Below are positions 45,229 to 59,683 of a DNA stretch of 64,000 nucleotides, one piece after another. Where the stretch lies: positions 1,550,001-1,614,000 of the forward strand of contig WBMQ01000009.1 of assembly GCA_016630905.1 (NCBI GenBank). The letters are read 5' to 3'. The stretch is from Capillidium heterosporum (Eukaryota; Entomophthoromycota; Entomophthoromycetes; Entomophthorales; Capillidiaceae). Positions within the stretch are counted from its first letter, which is position 1. Every line of letters starts with the position of its first letter. The notes below the pieces were generated by a model that was given only the letters and a program-made list of their open reading frames with translations, was not told the origin of the DNA and ran no database searches. The position numbers and the translations under genes were made by a program.

Positions 45229-46099
45229 GTAAGATGTGTTAAGTGTTGAATATATGTAGCTAATAAAGGTATAGCGTTCTTGAAATGACATGTTTTTATT
45301 GAAATTTGAGCTTTGCTATATCTTTTCATCATCTAAAGTATAGCTTGACTAGATTATTGCAATAGAGTGGATAAAATCTACTATAGAATGTGCTATTCTA
45401 TCCTTCCTTAATGGTGAGTATAGGTTACTTTAGCAGATGAATATGCTTATTGTAGTGCACTTTAGTATACTACTATGTTGTCAAAAATTAAGGAGAATAA
45501 GTAAAATGTAAAATGGACTTGGTTCAGTAGGTCTGAAAACTAACCAAAGCAAAACCATCTATGCTTTTGCTGCCACCCATCTAAAAGTATCGTAAAGTTA
45601 AGCTACCTAAATAGTGAGTAGAAAAATAGCAAAGGCTTAAGCTAGGTGAAATATCCTATATTTTGAAAAGACAATGTAAGTAGAAGTGTAGTATCTACAA
45701 CTCATCAACCTTGGAAAATATACTTTGATACCGTAGCAGCACTTGTTTTGATTTAAAATTTGGATATATTAAATCCAGCCATTGTTGGAACTTCAACACC
45801 TCTCAGGAAAATGCAAGTCCAAATTGACAAATGTAGTGTGCCACCTAACATTTACTACTACAAAACCAAACTCAAAGCCAATTTAGACCTATTAAACTTA
45901 TAGGTGGCAAGAGCATTTAAAAGACAAAGAACCCACTAACCAAGCCTTACTCTCAATATTATCTATCCTATTCATTTATCAGAAAATAGCCATTGCATCT
46001 ATAAACTTTAATAAGCCCAATTCTCCACCACATGGCTACGTTAAGCCAAGTACCTAAACCGTACTCGAATGAATCCATCAACCCTCCTCTAAAATTAAT
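45229..46099. other. Intergenic between convergent genes
   Basis: No coding or RNA feature recognised. The plus-strand frame at 46032-46217 is antisense to the end of neuroguidin and is a shadow. Confidence 0.5.
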
Positions 46100-47484
46100 C
46101 TACTGCTTACTCCTCAGCTTCTTCTTCTTGAGTCTATTTTTAGCCCGATCAAATCGTGATCCAAATCCATTTTCATTGGATTCACCAAACAAGGTATCGG
46201 TCTTCCTCTCAGCTTGACGGGAATAGTTGTTCTAGAGAAAATTAATCTAAAGTGTAATTATAAAAATTTACTTCATCTACCGTATCCTTCCTCGATCGCT
46301 TGCTCTTGATGCGATCCAAAAGTCCAGTACCTTTATCTTTCATATTGGCCATGAAGCTAGCTCCTCTTAAATCATCAAGATCCTAATATTTACATACAAA
46401 AGTTAATACCCAACGTAAATTTCCCTAAAGAGTTACCAGCAGTTCATTTCTTAAAGATCCTTTAGCCAGATCTCGCATCTTCCGCTCGTGACGTTTAGAA
46501 GTCTGCAGACGCAAAAAGTTCTCCTCTTCGTACCGAGTTCTTTCATTTAACTCGGCGTCCTCCAAATGGTTGAGAGCACCAATAACTTGATGTTCCTCTG
46601 GTTTGTCATCAGTTTCAGCCATCAACTCTTTGAGTAATCGTGATTTGGAGGCCTTCTCCTTCAAGCGCAGCTCGTCACGTTGAGCTTTAGAAGATTCTAA
46701 AGGTAGGAGTTAGTATTGAGTAGTTGGAATAGGTTTACTTGGTTTATCATCAAAGGGCATAGGGGCGATACGTGGAGCTCTATATTTGCCATCGGTCTCT
46801 TGGGTATCTAAGAATCATGTATTAGAGAATGGGTTTATAAGCCAGTTTACGTTCTTCCTTCCTATCGGCAATAAGATTTTCCAAGTTGGGTTTAAACTGT
46901 AAGGCATCGGTTTTCACATCTGCAAAACTTAATAAAAAATTGAATACTATATCTACTACCTATATCTACAAAAAATAAATTAGTTATCAATTGCGCTTGC
47001 AAATAAATTTACCTTTAACTTCCACTTCCTTGCCAACATTGGTTGAAGCTCTGACCAATTTATCAATTTGGTACTTCAACTTCAACTCGATAGGTTTCAT
47101 CTTCTCAAGGTAGGTTCTCGTTTCTATCAATTTGAAGATAACTGGGTGGCTTTCCAACTTTTCACCTTTGAGTTTTAACAATGCGTAGAAAGCCAACATG
47201 GTCAAGTACTGTAACATTAACTCTAAGTAAAAATAAAAATTAACATTAAATTTAAACTACCAATTCAAATAAATTACCATATTTGACAGTAAAGAAACTT
47301 AAGCCTAGGTCGGTTTCGATATTCTCATGCAACTTTCTGAAATAAAATTGTTAGTTAAGGTTGCGGTATCGAATAGCTACTTTTGAATAGTATGCTCATG
47401 CTTCAGTTTAATCTCTTTAGTTTGAGTTGATATGCTGCTGATAAGGCTCTTGTACTTTTCCAAATCTTTGTCGAGGACTTCCAT
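46100..47484 (-). CDS. Neuroguidin/Lcp5 (Sas10/Utp3/C1D family)
   Basis: Starts MEVLDKDLEKYKSLISSIST. After two introns, LGLSFFTVKYELMLQYLTML and FYALLKLKGEKLESHPVIFKL are followed by the family signature IETRTYLEKMKPIELKLKYQ and IDKLVRAS. Later exons give LQFKPNLENLIADR, YRAPRIAPMPFDDKP and a charged coiled region, and the last exon ends in a basic Sas10 C-terminal motif (NGFGSRFDRAKNRLKKKK). Intact, about 310 residues, eight or so exons. Lcp5 works in the small-subunit processome during early 18S rRNA maturation in the nucleolus. Divergent from calcineurin A, 378 bases apart. Confidence 0.88.
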
Positions 47485-47862
47485 CTTGAGGTGGTGCAAA
47501 TTTTTGGTGGAGGGAGAGTTGGTTTAGCAAACTTGTTTGCCACTTTGGATCAAAGGTGCAAAAGTTTACACTCCAATATATTCCGAGAAGCCTGAGCTTA
47601 ATCAAATGAAATACGACTATTGCTTTGACTTAGTTGGATACTTTACTTACCCTTAGAATGTGTCTATCAGCACACTTTCTACATAATATTTAACTGAAAA
47701 CTTGAAGCTGTTGGCTGAAACTTTAATACCCCCTAAGGATGCATACTCATTGACAAAATCAAGATCCACAAGTGCAATTTTCCTACGTAATTGAAAAGGA
47801 AGGGATAATTCAGATGCAAAGATAATCACCCCAAATTCAATTTCACCTCTACTACCTCTCAA
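47485..47862. other. Shared upstream region of neuroguidin and calcineurin A
   Basis: 378 bases between divergent ATGs. Contains short open frames without support; no TATA box noted. Confidence 0.45.
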
Positions 47863-50017
<2,155 letters not shown>

Positions 50018-50618
50018 GGGATTTAAATTATGGGCAGGGGATAAATTCAGCTTTAGTTTTCTACCTTTGAGATATAAATGGTCTGGGTTTTTTAATATAA
50101 AGGACGCATGTATTTCTTTTCTATGGACTTGTAGCTATAGTGTTGAACTTTTTAGTAATGCTCTAGTTTACTGTGGCGAGTCAAATTTCTCAAACTCGAT
50201 TCCTTGTAGTTACATATTCTAAATATGCAAATACTATCGACGTTATAACTTTGAATTAACGATATAGGATCCTTAATCTATTCAAATCTCTATATTTCAT
50301 CAATTTCGATCATTTTGATAAGCTTCACTGATCTTTTTAAATTAATCACATATATTCAGCTTATTCTAGTTTAATATAACTATCCCAATTGTTTACTTTT
50401 GAGCTAGAATTGCTGTTCATTTAGTTTGGGTAATAGTTTAGACTTTAAGCTGAATGTGGGAAATATACTGGCTTCTAATTTTGATTAGATCGAAGCCGAT
50501 ATCTTATAATAGGAACATTAAAAGGTTGAGATAGTTGTTTGTAGTAAAATATCAAATATCAAGCTAATTTTATATAAACCAGGTAGATATCCTTTATTAT
50601 AGTGGCTTTTCAAGGCAT
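50018..50618. other. Intergenic between convergent genes
   Basis: AT-rich 3' flanks; nothing recognised. Confidence 0.5.
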
Positions 50619-51397
50619 TTATCGATAAAGCTCCTTATCCATACCCTTCAAACCCAAGTCTCTATACAAGTTCTCAAACAACTGTCTCTCCCAATCCTCT
50701 TGCCCATTACTCTCACCCAACCCCATATCACAACGCATCTCTTTCTCAGATCTTGACCCATTACCCAACTCGGCACGAAAATGTAAGAGCTCCCAACAAT
50801 AACTTAAAAGTACAGTGATATTGACCTTTAAAAACCTTTCCAGTTCCAAGTTGGCGTTTAACGTGTTGTTCAAAGTAAAGGAGTATAAAGGTTTGTCGGA
50901 TGTCGATAGGAAGGAATGTTGCATAGACAATGTTGAATCCTGGTGCTCCAGGTACCGACATACATCGAACAAAATTGCACTCATCCTCTCGATAAATTGG
51001 ACTTTCTCCTTGTTGACTAGGTCCGACTTCAATTCCACCAGCTTCTTGATGATGGGGAGTAGCCCATGCTCACTGAGCTGCGATTTGGTGGTGGTGGTAT
51101 TGACCCAAAAGTTCATTTTGACTATACATAAAGTACGTTTACTTTTCTTATATATTGGGCAGCAATTGTTCGATTTATTCTGCGTTTCATTGGGTGGAAA
51201 CTCAATATACAATTGTCCGTTGTTATACCATACTTCTATGAAACTATTCCTAAGTTTACAATATGTAGATTTTGGGCCAAGAAACGTTAAGATAAAGGTA
51301 AATTTGCAGCTTGCAGATAGCAAAGCTATTTTTAAACTTTGTATTGAAACAGTTTATAAATATGGATTCGGTGGTAGCTGCTTTCAAACACATGCAT
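50619..51397 (-). CDS. Unknown protein, about 230 residues
   Basis: I place the start at an ATG at 51397 (MHVFESSYHRIHIYKLFQYK). An intron of about 85 nt (roughly 51254-51338) leads into NSFIEVWYNNGQLYIEFPPN. After that the frame is continuous: MNFWVNTTTTKSQLSEHGL, LPIIKKLVELKSDLVNKE, FIERMSAILFDVCRYLEHQD, NLELERFLKVNITVLLSYC and WERQLFENLYRDLGLKGMD. It looks helical, with no signal peptide or membrane segment. A long frame on the other strand at 50815-51456 is its shadow. I do not recognise the family. Confidence 0.6.
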
Positions 51398-52269
51398 ACC
51401 CTTGTAGACAGTTGACAAAGAGGTTGAAATCGATGACAACAATAGCCACTGTGTAGGATACAAGTCTTTGTATCGAACCATCACCACAGCACATAGAAAT
51501 GCCAAAGATAACCTAAAAGGTCAACGTGGAAATCGAAAATGTAACCGTTGAATTCTAAGCTAAACCAAACTAATGAAATATGCCCCAAATTCAAGCAAAA
51601 ATACGAACAACTGGCATTTTTATTAGTTGAAAGGTGTTGCAATATGCAACCGAACCTTTGAATCTATTCTAAATTCGTTTGAGGTATAGGCGCACCTGAT
51701 ATGGCACCCAGCAATCAGCAGATGATACCATAGCTGATCAAACAAATGCAAATTTATCCGAAAGGAAATGTGAAATTGACACCTGGTGACTCCAGATAAG
51801 TGCTATTTGCCAGACACTGCTAAAAGCTGAGTAGGGCGATCTGGGACCTTGTATAAACCAGCCTATGGTTTAGCTAGGCTCCAACCCCAATCCTAAACTC
51901 GATCGAGTTTATATCGATTTACCCTTTATTGTTCTAAAACACGGCGTTAGCAGCAGCATCCAATAGTTAATTTGGCTTTGGGCTTTATTAGTTATGACGA
52001 ATTCAGCTGCTTGGCTAGATGTAAAGTAGGACTGCTTGGGCTTATAAATTTTAGATTTTAGATTTGGGATTTGTGCAAAGTAAATCCGACTGCAGCCTCA
52101 ACTTCTTTATGAACCCTAGTTTGAATTGTTAGCAATCCTACACCATACCGGATTGTACATGTATATTATTAAGCGAAAACTTTTGTAGCTACGTCCAATA
52201 CAGCCTTTACGAAATATCTAAACACCAACCAAATACCCGCTAACATCTGATTTACACGACCAAATTTAT
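51398..52269. other. Intergenic between divergent genes
   Basis: Promoter side of the unknown gene and of Atg13; no features recognised. Confidence 0.5.
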
Positions 52270-54908
52270 ATGCACTCCCACCGTCTATCGTCTTCCTCTT
52301 TATCCGTTTCACCTCCCCCTTCGCCACAACCTCCAGCCTCAGTAATTAATAAAAGCAGTAGAGCGGATCAAATAATACAGGTAAATTGAATGTTTTGGCC
52401 CATCATTTTGACATGTAAATTTATATATGGTTTAGAGTATATACGGTAAAGCCGCACAAATTATTTTACAAAGCCGAGTTACCAACATCCCTCTACCCAA
52501 AGACAAGCTTCAACAAGATTACTTCCCTCAGACCCAACCGAGCTACAAAAAGAATCGATGGGTAACAGTTTAATTAGGCACCACCTTAATAACCCATTTA
52601 GTTCAACTTGGAGACTGATGAGATAGAAGAGTTCCGAAACGAAACAAAGTATTGGAGGAACGCCTGTACCAGTGAGGACCCAGCCCCCCCACTGATAATA
52701 GAGATCTACCTCGACACCACCGACCTACATCCAAGCCAAATAATAGTAGTTCTCGATGAGTTGAGGCACAAGCACAAGGTGGAGATCAACAAGAACGAGA
52801 GAATACCCTACCATACCGGGTTAAATGCGAGGGGGAATAGGAAAACTATACTGTTGGAGTCTTGGAAGCTAGCACTTGGGTAATTTCCTTCACCTTCCTA
52901 TTTTAAAATTTAATTTAAGCTGCCTTTCCGGTTATTTAGAACACCCATTAAATTTGATTTGATAGTGGTTCTAAAGACTGCCCGTATGAGCTACCGACCA
53001 TCTACAAGCACGGTATCGCCTTCTTCCGGGCACTTTATGCCACGATACGCTTGCTTCCCTCCCACAAATTGTTCCGACGCCTACGCAAGTCGAAAAACGG
53101 CGGCTTGAAGATAGGGTACCGTCTTACCGTTAAAGATTCCAAGCTGGACAGCGAAATAGGGCTAAGTAATTTCGTTGCTGAGATTTAGGACTAAGCTTTG
53201 CTAGATGCTCAATCCGTCGCCTTTGAACCAGTTCTACAGTACGGTACGAAGTCGTTTGACTCCATAAGTACACCATTAGGGTAAGCATTGGTTATGAAAC
53301 TAGCGCATTAGCTGACTTGATGTTTCCTATTTCTAAATTTAGAGTATTTACCATGGATCTAATTTCGCGCCACAATTGTGATTTTTATGTGGAAGATGGC
53401 GAAAAGCTGTTGAGCTCCCGATTTCAAGATATCGATGCCAACCTTTACTCTAGCCCTAACCTACATAGCGAAGTAAAACCTATATATTGACCGATATTCT
53501 GACGATAATAGATATACCGGCACAGGCGTAGCTCTTCCCACGGGAACTACGCCACCAGCTCCTCGGAAACAGTCGACCAGGCCCTTCTCCTGCATCACCA
53601 AAGTACGAAGCTCAACGAGTACCCCACTGGCAGCCCAACCTCCTCATCAGCCAGCCAAGAATCCAGCTCCGGTATACGAAACTCGGCCTTAGCCCCATCA
53701 GTCACCAGCTCGATCTCCCTAAACCGCCCCAACATCAGCCGAGAACCCAGTCTACGCCTCAAGAACTCACCGCAGAGCTACGACTCCAACTCCTTACCCA
53801 AGATGGTGGCTGAGCGCAACACCAGCGCCTACTCCAATTCCAAGGCATCGCCACCCAGCCACATCTCACTAGTATCTCGACGTTCACCCAGCGTCACCAT
53901 GTTTTCCCCTTTTAAATCACCGTCCCTGTCGTCTAGTCCATCCTTCCACAACGCATCGCCACCTTCCAAGCCCAGCTCGTTCGGCAACCGTTCCTCGACC
54001 TCCATCGAGCGTGGCGTGCAGTTTTCCAACCGGCTTACTGCCTCTCCCTCCATCCGTCCCATCTCACCAGCCCCATCGAAACTGTCCTCCTCCTTTGGCC
54101 ACCGGTTCGGCTCCATAACCGAAAACCACATCAGCATGGACAACTACCAAGCCCACTCCCCTAGCTCACTGGGGCGTCGATCCCATTCCACGCGAGCTAT
54201 GATCACTATAGATCGCAGTCAGGAGTCCATCACCTCCCAATCTACCACCAACGTAAGGTATTTATACAATCCTTTGCTAACTATTTTAGTTGGACCTGAG
54301 TACTTTATACGAAAATTTGAGCACCTTCCTCAAAGAATTACCCGAGAAGATATCGGTTCCCATCAAGGATTCCAAGTACAAACCAGCGGAAAAGCATGTG
54401 ATTGAGGTAAGTTTAAATACGATATTACAACTAGCTAACCATTCCAAAGTCCATGCTCACCAAGTTCGAGCAATCTTTAAACCGTCTCGAAGTAATCAAC
54501 AAGGATTTCGGAAAGGTTGAAGATACCACCGATTCCAATGTCGACGACCCATGCCCAGCTTCTCACACTGCCCCAATTTCAATCACAATTGCCCCCGCGA
54601 CCCAACCAGTACCCATCCCCACTTCCCGCAAGTTCTCTATCCCCAAAACCAGCAAGCCTACCTACAGTTCATTCACGAGTACTCAGCCCAAAACCTCTAG
54701 TTTAGGTACCAGCAACGACCCTACCTCCTACTCCTTTCCTGAGAAGTTTAGTCCTACCCCCAACCTACTTTCTAAGCAGTTGACCTTGCATCGCAATTCG
54801 ATCGCTCTGTCTGAAGTTCCAAGTACCTTGGGTGAAACCACTTCCAATCCCTCAAGTGCTCACCCTGATTCTCCAACTGAGCACCACTATGTTGGGTATT
54901 TGCAATAA
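52270..54908 (+). CDS. ATG13: Autophagy protein Atg13
   Basis: A Ser/Pro-rich start (MHSHRLSSSSLSVSPPPSPQ) leads, over an intron, to AAQIILQSRV and KNRWFNLETDEIEEF, then PPLIIEIYLDTTDLHPSQI, RKTILLESWKLAL, LPTIYKHGIAFFRALYATI, LLPSHKLFRRLR, STPLGVFTMDLISRHNCDF and YVEDGEKLLSSRF. These are the motifs of the Atg13 HORMA domain, in the right order. A long Ser/Pro-rich disordered tail follows from about 53530 to the stop, with possible Atg1- and Atg17-binding segments and many potential phosphosites, as in other fungi. It regulates the Atg1 kinase at the start of autophagy. Exon joins near 53160-53350 and 54255-54450 are inferred. Confidence 0.92.
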
Positions 54909-55649
54909 TTAAATGATATCTATTTAGGTTAAGTTTTAATTTCTAATTCTGCCGCCTATCCAACACGTTGAGTATTCATCTATTGTTTTCTATATATGTG
55001 AATATTAAAATCTGGATTTGATATGATTTGACTATAATATAAAGCTTTTCTATTTGTAGATTAAGATTTTGAATGTTCTCTATTTTGCTCTTTGGGCTTA
55101 TCTCCCTCAGTATTAGGGTTATGGAAATGGATTTTATTTGGAGATGTAGGATATAAAACTATATCTTTGAATGGAATCAATTTTTTCAATGAATTTGATG
55201 AAGGTAAGTCTATGAGATGACTTGTTTCGTCTAGAAGTTTGGAACTTTAAAAGCTCAGGCTATATAGGCTTTGAAAATTAGATATATATAGATGCAATAC
55301 ATAAGTTTTATAGATATTGAGCATATATATACAATAGGCAATGCCTAAAACTACAGTACTAGCTATATATCCCAAAGCAGTAAGCAGTTTAGTACTTTGG
55401 TATTTGGATCCCCAATTGCAACTCTGCAAAGAGTGCTTTATGAATTAAGCCAATAAAATATTGCAAACTTGTATTCTGTTAGTCTATTCTCAATAGCACT
55501 TTTCCTCCTTATCCAACCATATCATCCATTTGTTCATTCTGATGGGCACTCTACTTTGTATTCATCACTAAAATTTGATCAAGCTTATCTATTTTATTTC
55601 AACTCAACAGGACGACTTGTCAGCCAAATTCAACATTCTATACAATACA
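54909..55649. other. Intergenic, possibly with a 5' exon of the next gene
   Basis: AT-rich. An acceptor-like AG at about 55610 continues in frame into the next gene (DDLSAKFNILYNTM), so a first exon may lie in the right part. I could not place it. Confidence 0.4.
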
Positions 55650-56635
55650 ATGTCTTTACAACCGATAGAAACTTTGACTGAAGAAAATGCTACGCTTGAT
55701 AGTGGTCTTAAACCCTCCGAAAACTTTCTTTATTTGTTTCAAAATGATATCCCTCAAGTGCAAGAAACCAGCAAATTGAAGGAAATCGAGCCTCTACAGT
55801 TCGATGAAGATTCGGTCAAGCTGTTGCTGGATAGTTCTAAGTTCCTGTAAGCTTTATATTTTTGGGTTCTCAATTGTTTATTTTTCTTTAGGAAACCAGT
55901 AGCCGATGTAGATATCGATAAGGCATTTGAAATTAAAGAACGGGAATGGACTTTACAGTTGGAAGCTATATTGAAAAGGATATTGAAATATCGGAGTACC
56001 TTTTATGAGTTTGAGTTACAGCTTGCTGAAAACGACATCAAAGTAAGTAGTTGATATTTGTTAAATTTGGTTGGTTGATTTTTAATTTTTCAAGATATTC
56101 CATGCGATGAAGCATATCGATCACAGCTTCAGAGTGCAGATGACAACCCAGTATTTGTTGGATACAATTGATATGCAGCTAAATCAACTTGAGTTGGAGC
56201 TGGAGGTATTGGAGAAAGCATTCCAGAGTTATAAAACGAATTTTGGAAATGTTTCAGAGCAGTATAAGGTTCAAATGAATAATTTTAAGCAAATGTATTT
56301 GGTGAATTGGAAGCTGTTTACTAACTTTACCTTCAATAGGTTTACGGTAGTATGTACCAAGATGGAAGAACTTAACCACTTTAAAGACCAGGCTCTAAAG
56401 TTGATGAATATGGGTCAAACCTATCCCAAGGTACCTTTATTTTATTTTTGAAGTTTTAAATTGGTTAATTCGGTAGGGAAAGAATACCTTTAAGGAAGAA
56501 GAGGTTTGTTATAGGCAATACTATGAGTGCTTGCAACAGCTTACCAAAGCTTTGGAGAATTGTGCTCCGATATCGGGCCAGTCACATCTAACTAAGTTTG
56601 GCTGGAAGGTTCATAACTTTGTGGAGAACACTTAG
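55650..56635 (+). CDS. Coiled-coil protein resembling the Nup62/Nsp1 C-terminal domain
   Basis: Four exons. SLQPIETLTEENATLDSG and an acidic segment lead into a long coiled coil: EREWTLQLEAILKRILKYRS, FELQLAENDIKIFHAMKHID, QYLLDTIDMQLNQLELELEV, then TFKEEEVCYRQYYECLQQLT and a short tail. The order of a Trp-containing helix, a short break with an Asn-Asp, and a second helix with LD..(I/L)..QLNQLELELE fits the Nsp1/Nup62 C-terminal domain, but similar spacing arises in other coiled coils. There are no FG repeats before it, which such nucleoporins need. It may be another complex subunit, or may have lost its FG part. Confidence 0.6.
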
Positions 56636-57333
56636 ATGATATTCTGGGTGAGATGTAGTAAGGTAAAATGGGTTATTTTTTATTTTTGGTAAATGGCTGA
56701 ATAAAGTTGGGATGGCTTCATTATGTTGAATATAAGACTTTCTATAATTAGAAACATTGGTAAGTATAAACGTTATAGTTGAATGTTCTCCTGTTTCAAT
56801 AAGCTTCAGATATATTTAATTTAAAATTTTACTATAGCTAGTTTAGAACTGAAAACTATATAACCGGTAATCTTCAAGGTAGTCTTGGCACTGTTATTCA
56901 CAACTCTTTAACCCAGCCTAAGAATATACTTTTGTTTATATAAAATTTCATTGCTCATATTCTATCAGATCAATGTTACTTGAACGATCAGCAAAGGTAC
57001 TGGTTATAGTGATAGCCACATATGTAACTAGTTGAGCTGAAAGTAACTCTTGTGCAAGGTTCATTCCCGATATATTTATAGCTTAGATTAGGCTGCATAC
57101 AAGGTAGTGTAGGTCTTGATTCAACTTGGATCAAAGCAAGGTTCTATCAAGAATAAAGCTGGGTAGGTGTTTGTTTGTGAATGTCATAAATTTGCTGAGT
57201 TTGTCTAATAATTAGTGATGTCATTTTCTAAATCTGCACAAATCACTAAAAAGTTTTATTTTCACTCAAAGAAAACGCAAAGCAGACTGAAGCTGCCTCA
57301 GCTTTATCTTTCTAACAGGACAAGGGCAGTAGC
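56636..57333. other. Intergenic
   Basis: Between two plus-strand genes; AT-rich and without recognised features. Confidence 0.5.
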
Positions 57334-58331
57334 ATGAAAAGAAACGGTTCCAACGACAACTCCAACGACAAAAGCTTTGGCAACAACTTTGAAGCAACAG
57401 TCAATCGGTTGAAATTAGCAGCTATGGGAGTTGATCCCGACAAAGCAAATGTCGACAGTTCCAGCGACTTTGATGTGGATAGCTACGTAAAAGAGCTAAT
57501 TTTGAAGGAAGCTAAGCAAAAGGCAAATATGTACACCAACTTGGGATCGAAAGCTTACATGGATCCTCTACTTGGCTGGTAATTTTTTATGGATATATTT
57601 TTTGACTTGGTGAGGTAGGGAAGAGCGGAGGAATAAAAAAACAACCGACAAAGGGTTTCTGAATAGGGTGGTCAGTCATACCAACAGTCATAATCGAGCT
57701 CTGTTGATGGTGAAGCAGAAACAAAGGGAATTCGAAGAAAGTAGTCGAAGGAGAGGTAGGCATGAAGATAGATACGGTGAAGAGAGTAGGTATGAAGATG
57801 GGTATAGGACATCTCGTAAAATGGATGGTAGAGACGATAAAAGCTATAAAGATGATAGGTACGTTTATTTAAATTCCAATAGCTAAACATATACTTAGCG
57901 ATGAAAGAGATTCACTATCCTCTCAACCTTCACCGAGTAAACCCCATAAATCTATTTCCCCAACAAGCCCAACCTCAACTAACCCAGCCATTAAAGTAAA
58001 AGGTCGCGGTAAAGTTTCCAGTTCCAACATGGACAAGTACTTTAAAGAAGACTACGATCCCACCAAAGATGTCGAGTCTCAATCTACCTCTACAGTCAAA
58101 AGTTCGAAACAAGATCTTTATCCATTAATTTTCGATCCTACTACCGCAGAATTAGAAGTTAAATCGAGTGAGTGTCATGCAACATACCATTCCAACCGAT
58201 CAAAGAAAAGTAAGAAACACAAAAAGAAGCATAGGAAAGAGAAGAAGGAAAGGGAAGATGAAGGTGAAGCTGAACCCAAAGCAAAGGTTAGAGAGTGGGA
58301 TCTCCATAAAGTTGGGTCCGATTGGGATTAA
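57334..58331 (+). CDS. Basic, disordered nuclear-type protein, about 300 residues
   Basis: Three exons join in frame over introns at about 57583-57626 and 57859-57898. A conserved-looking N-terminus (RLKLAAMGVDPDKANVDSSS, VKELILKEAKQKANMY, LGSKAYMDPLLGWEERRNKK) is followed by FLNRVVSHTNSHNRALL and a charged RD/RE-rich region (RRRGRHEDRYGEESRYEDGY). After a Ser-rich stretch comes GRGKVSSSNMDKYFKEDYD, then a lysine-rich tail (KKSKKHKKKHRKEKK). The HTNxHN motif recalls NKAPD1-type proteins, and the basic tail suggests RNA or chromatin association. Family assignment is weak; the gene itself looks real. Confidence 0.75.
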
Positions 58332-58654
58332 AGGCTAGCGATTTTTACTAAAGCAATCTACTTTCATATTTAACCATCGATTTTATTGTTTACCCAAGTA
58401 GTGTTGACCAGCTAATATATAAGCCCAACTAAAAGTATGTGTATTTAAAAGTATTCTTTGCATTGTACTATGAGATATGAATATCAAATTTTATAAACAC
58501 ACTATGATAATAAATGAAGATTGAAGGAAGCTTTTCGAAAATTTGAATTTGCTCACCTATTTAAAAATCAAACCATCAAAGCTTTATCCCAAAGCCAACC
58601 AGTATACAAACCAAAGTCAAATGCACTATTCAAAACTTTATAAATTCAGTAACT
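58332..58654. other. Intergenic between convergent genes
   Basis: Short AT-rich spacer of about 320 bases; nothing else seen. Confidence 0.5.
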
Positions 58655-59614
58655 TTAATCTTTCTTCGAATCTTGTCGTTCTGAAATCCCTGGTTGCGAT
58701 TCGGTATTAACTTGTAGATGAAAGATATCGGGTCTAGAGTAATGGCCCACCACGTCAAACTCCCATTTATAATTGACTAGATCCTTCATATCCAACTCGG
58801 CGTACAGGATAGTCTCCTCTTCGAAATTGGGACCGGCAATCAATTCGCCCATAGGATTGACTATACAGCTGCCACCTCTAAAGTACACAGCTTCCGGGTC
58901 TTGGCTTAGTAGGGTGGGGTAATCTTCGGGGTAGTCTCTGCGCCTTGAGAATTGGCAAGACGATAGGACGTAGCACCTGCCTTCCTTAGCTATATGCTGC
59001 ATCGAACTTACCCAGCTGTCTCGGTCGTCGGCAGTTGGCGCACAGTAGATCTGGATGTTCTGGCCATACATGTAGTGACGTAACAATGGCATGTAGTTCT
59101 CCCAGCAAATGACAGAGCCTAGGTTTCCGAGTTCTGTCTTGAAGACTGGCAAAGTGGAGCCATCACCAAACCCCCAAACTAACTTTTCGCCAGCAGTTGG
59201 CATAACTTTGCGATGCTTGCCTAAGTAGCCTTCGGTTGGAGAAAAGTGTACTATTGTGCAGTATAGAGTTGACCTGTCCTTCTCGATAACACCGACTACT
59301 AGATGTACATCATGTTCCTTGGAAAGCTTGGCCATGAAATTGATTTCGGGACCGGGAATTTCAATCGAGCTCTCGTAGTACAACCGAAACCAATCTCTAC
59401 CTTGAGGTTCCCTACCACCTATGTAGGCGGTGAACGTGGTGCCTTTAGGGTAGGCTGACACGAAAGCTTCGGGAAATAGGATGAGTTTGGCGTCCTGTCC
59501 TTTGGCTTGTAGGATTAGTTCTTTGAGCTTTTCTAATGTCTTTTGCTTGTCAAAGTTGATGGGAGAGGCTTGTACTACTGCTGCTTTGAATTTGGGGTAG
59601 GTTGTTGAGTTCAT
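58655..59614 (-). CDS. Nitrilase (aliphatic or cyanide-type carbon-nitrogen hydrolase)
   Basis: Single exon, 319 residues, full length for the family. The catalytic triad is visible: Glu in LILFPEAFVSAYPKG, Lys in YLGKHRKVMPTAGEK and Cys in SVICWENYMPLLRH. The CWENYMPL motif is that of nitrilases and cyanide hydratases rather than amidases. It would turn a nitrile into the acid and ammonia in the cytosol. It lacks introns and has a higher GC content than its neighbours, which fits late gain or transfer, as often suggested for fungal nitrilases, but this alone is not proof. Substrate is not predictable from sequence. Confidence 0.93.
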   Translation of the reverse strand: MNSTTYPKFKAAVVQASPINFDKQKTLEKLKELILQAKGQDAKLILFPEAFVSAYPKGTTFTAYIGGREPQGRDWFRLYYESSIEIPGPEINFMAKLSKEHDVHLVVGVIEKDRSTLYCTIVHFSPTEGYLGKHRKVMPTAGEKLVWGFGDGSTLPVFKTELGNLGSVICWENYMPLLRHYMYGQNIQIYCAPTADDRDSWVSSMQHIAKEGRCYVLSSCQFSRRRDYPEDYPTLLSQDPEAVYFRGGSCIVNPMGELIAGPNFEEETILYAELDMKDLVNYKWEFDVVGHYSRPDIFHLQVNTESQPGISERQDSKKD

Positions 59615-59675
59615 GTTTTAGTTTAGATGCAGAAGAGTGGAAAATGGATTTGTTACTGCTTGTTAGACTTGGAAT

Positions 59676-59683
59676 GCTTATAT
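59676..59683 (-). promoter_or_regulatory. Probable TATA box of nitrilase
   Basis: TATATAAG on the minus strand, about 62 bases before the ATG at 59614. Confidence 0.35.

Noticed and set aside
46032-46217. A short plus-strand frame with a hydrophobic segment that looks like a small membrane protein
   Set aside because: Antisense to the last exon of neuroguidin, whose basic C-terminal motif is conserved.
50815-51456. A 213-residue plus-strand open frame
   Set aside because: It overlaps the minus-strand gene, whose frame has a plausible intron, start and helical pattern; the plus frame has no coherent features.
53829-54143. A 104-residue minus-strand open frame inside Atg13
   Set aside because: Antisense shadow of the Ser/Pro-rich Atg13 tail, with no independent motifs.
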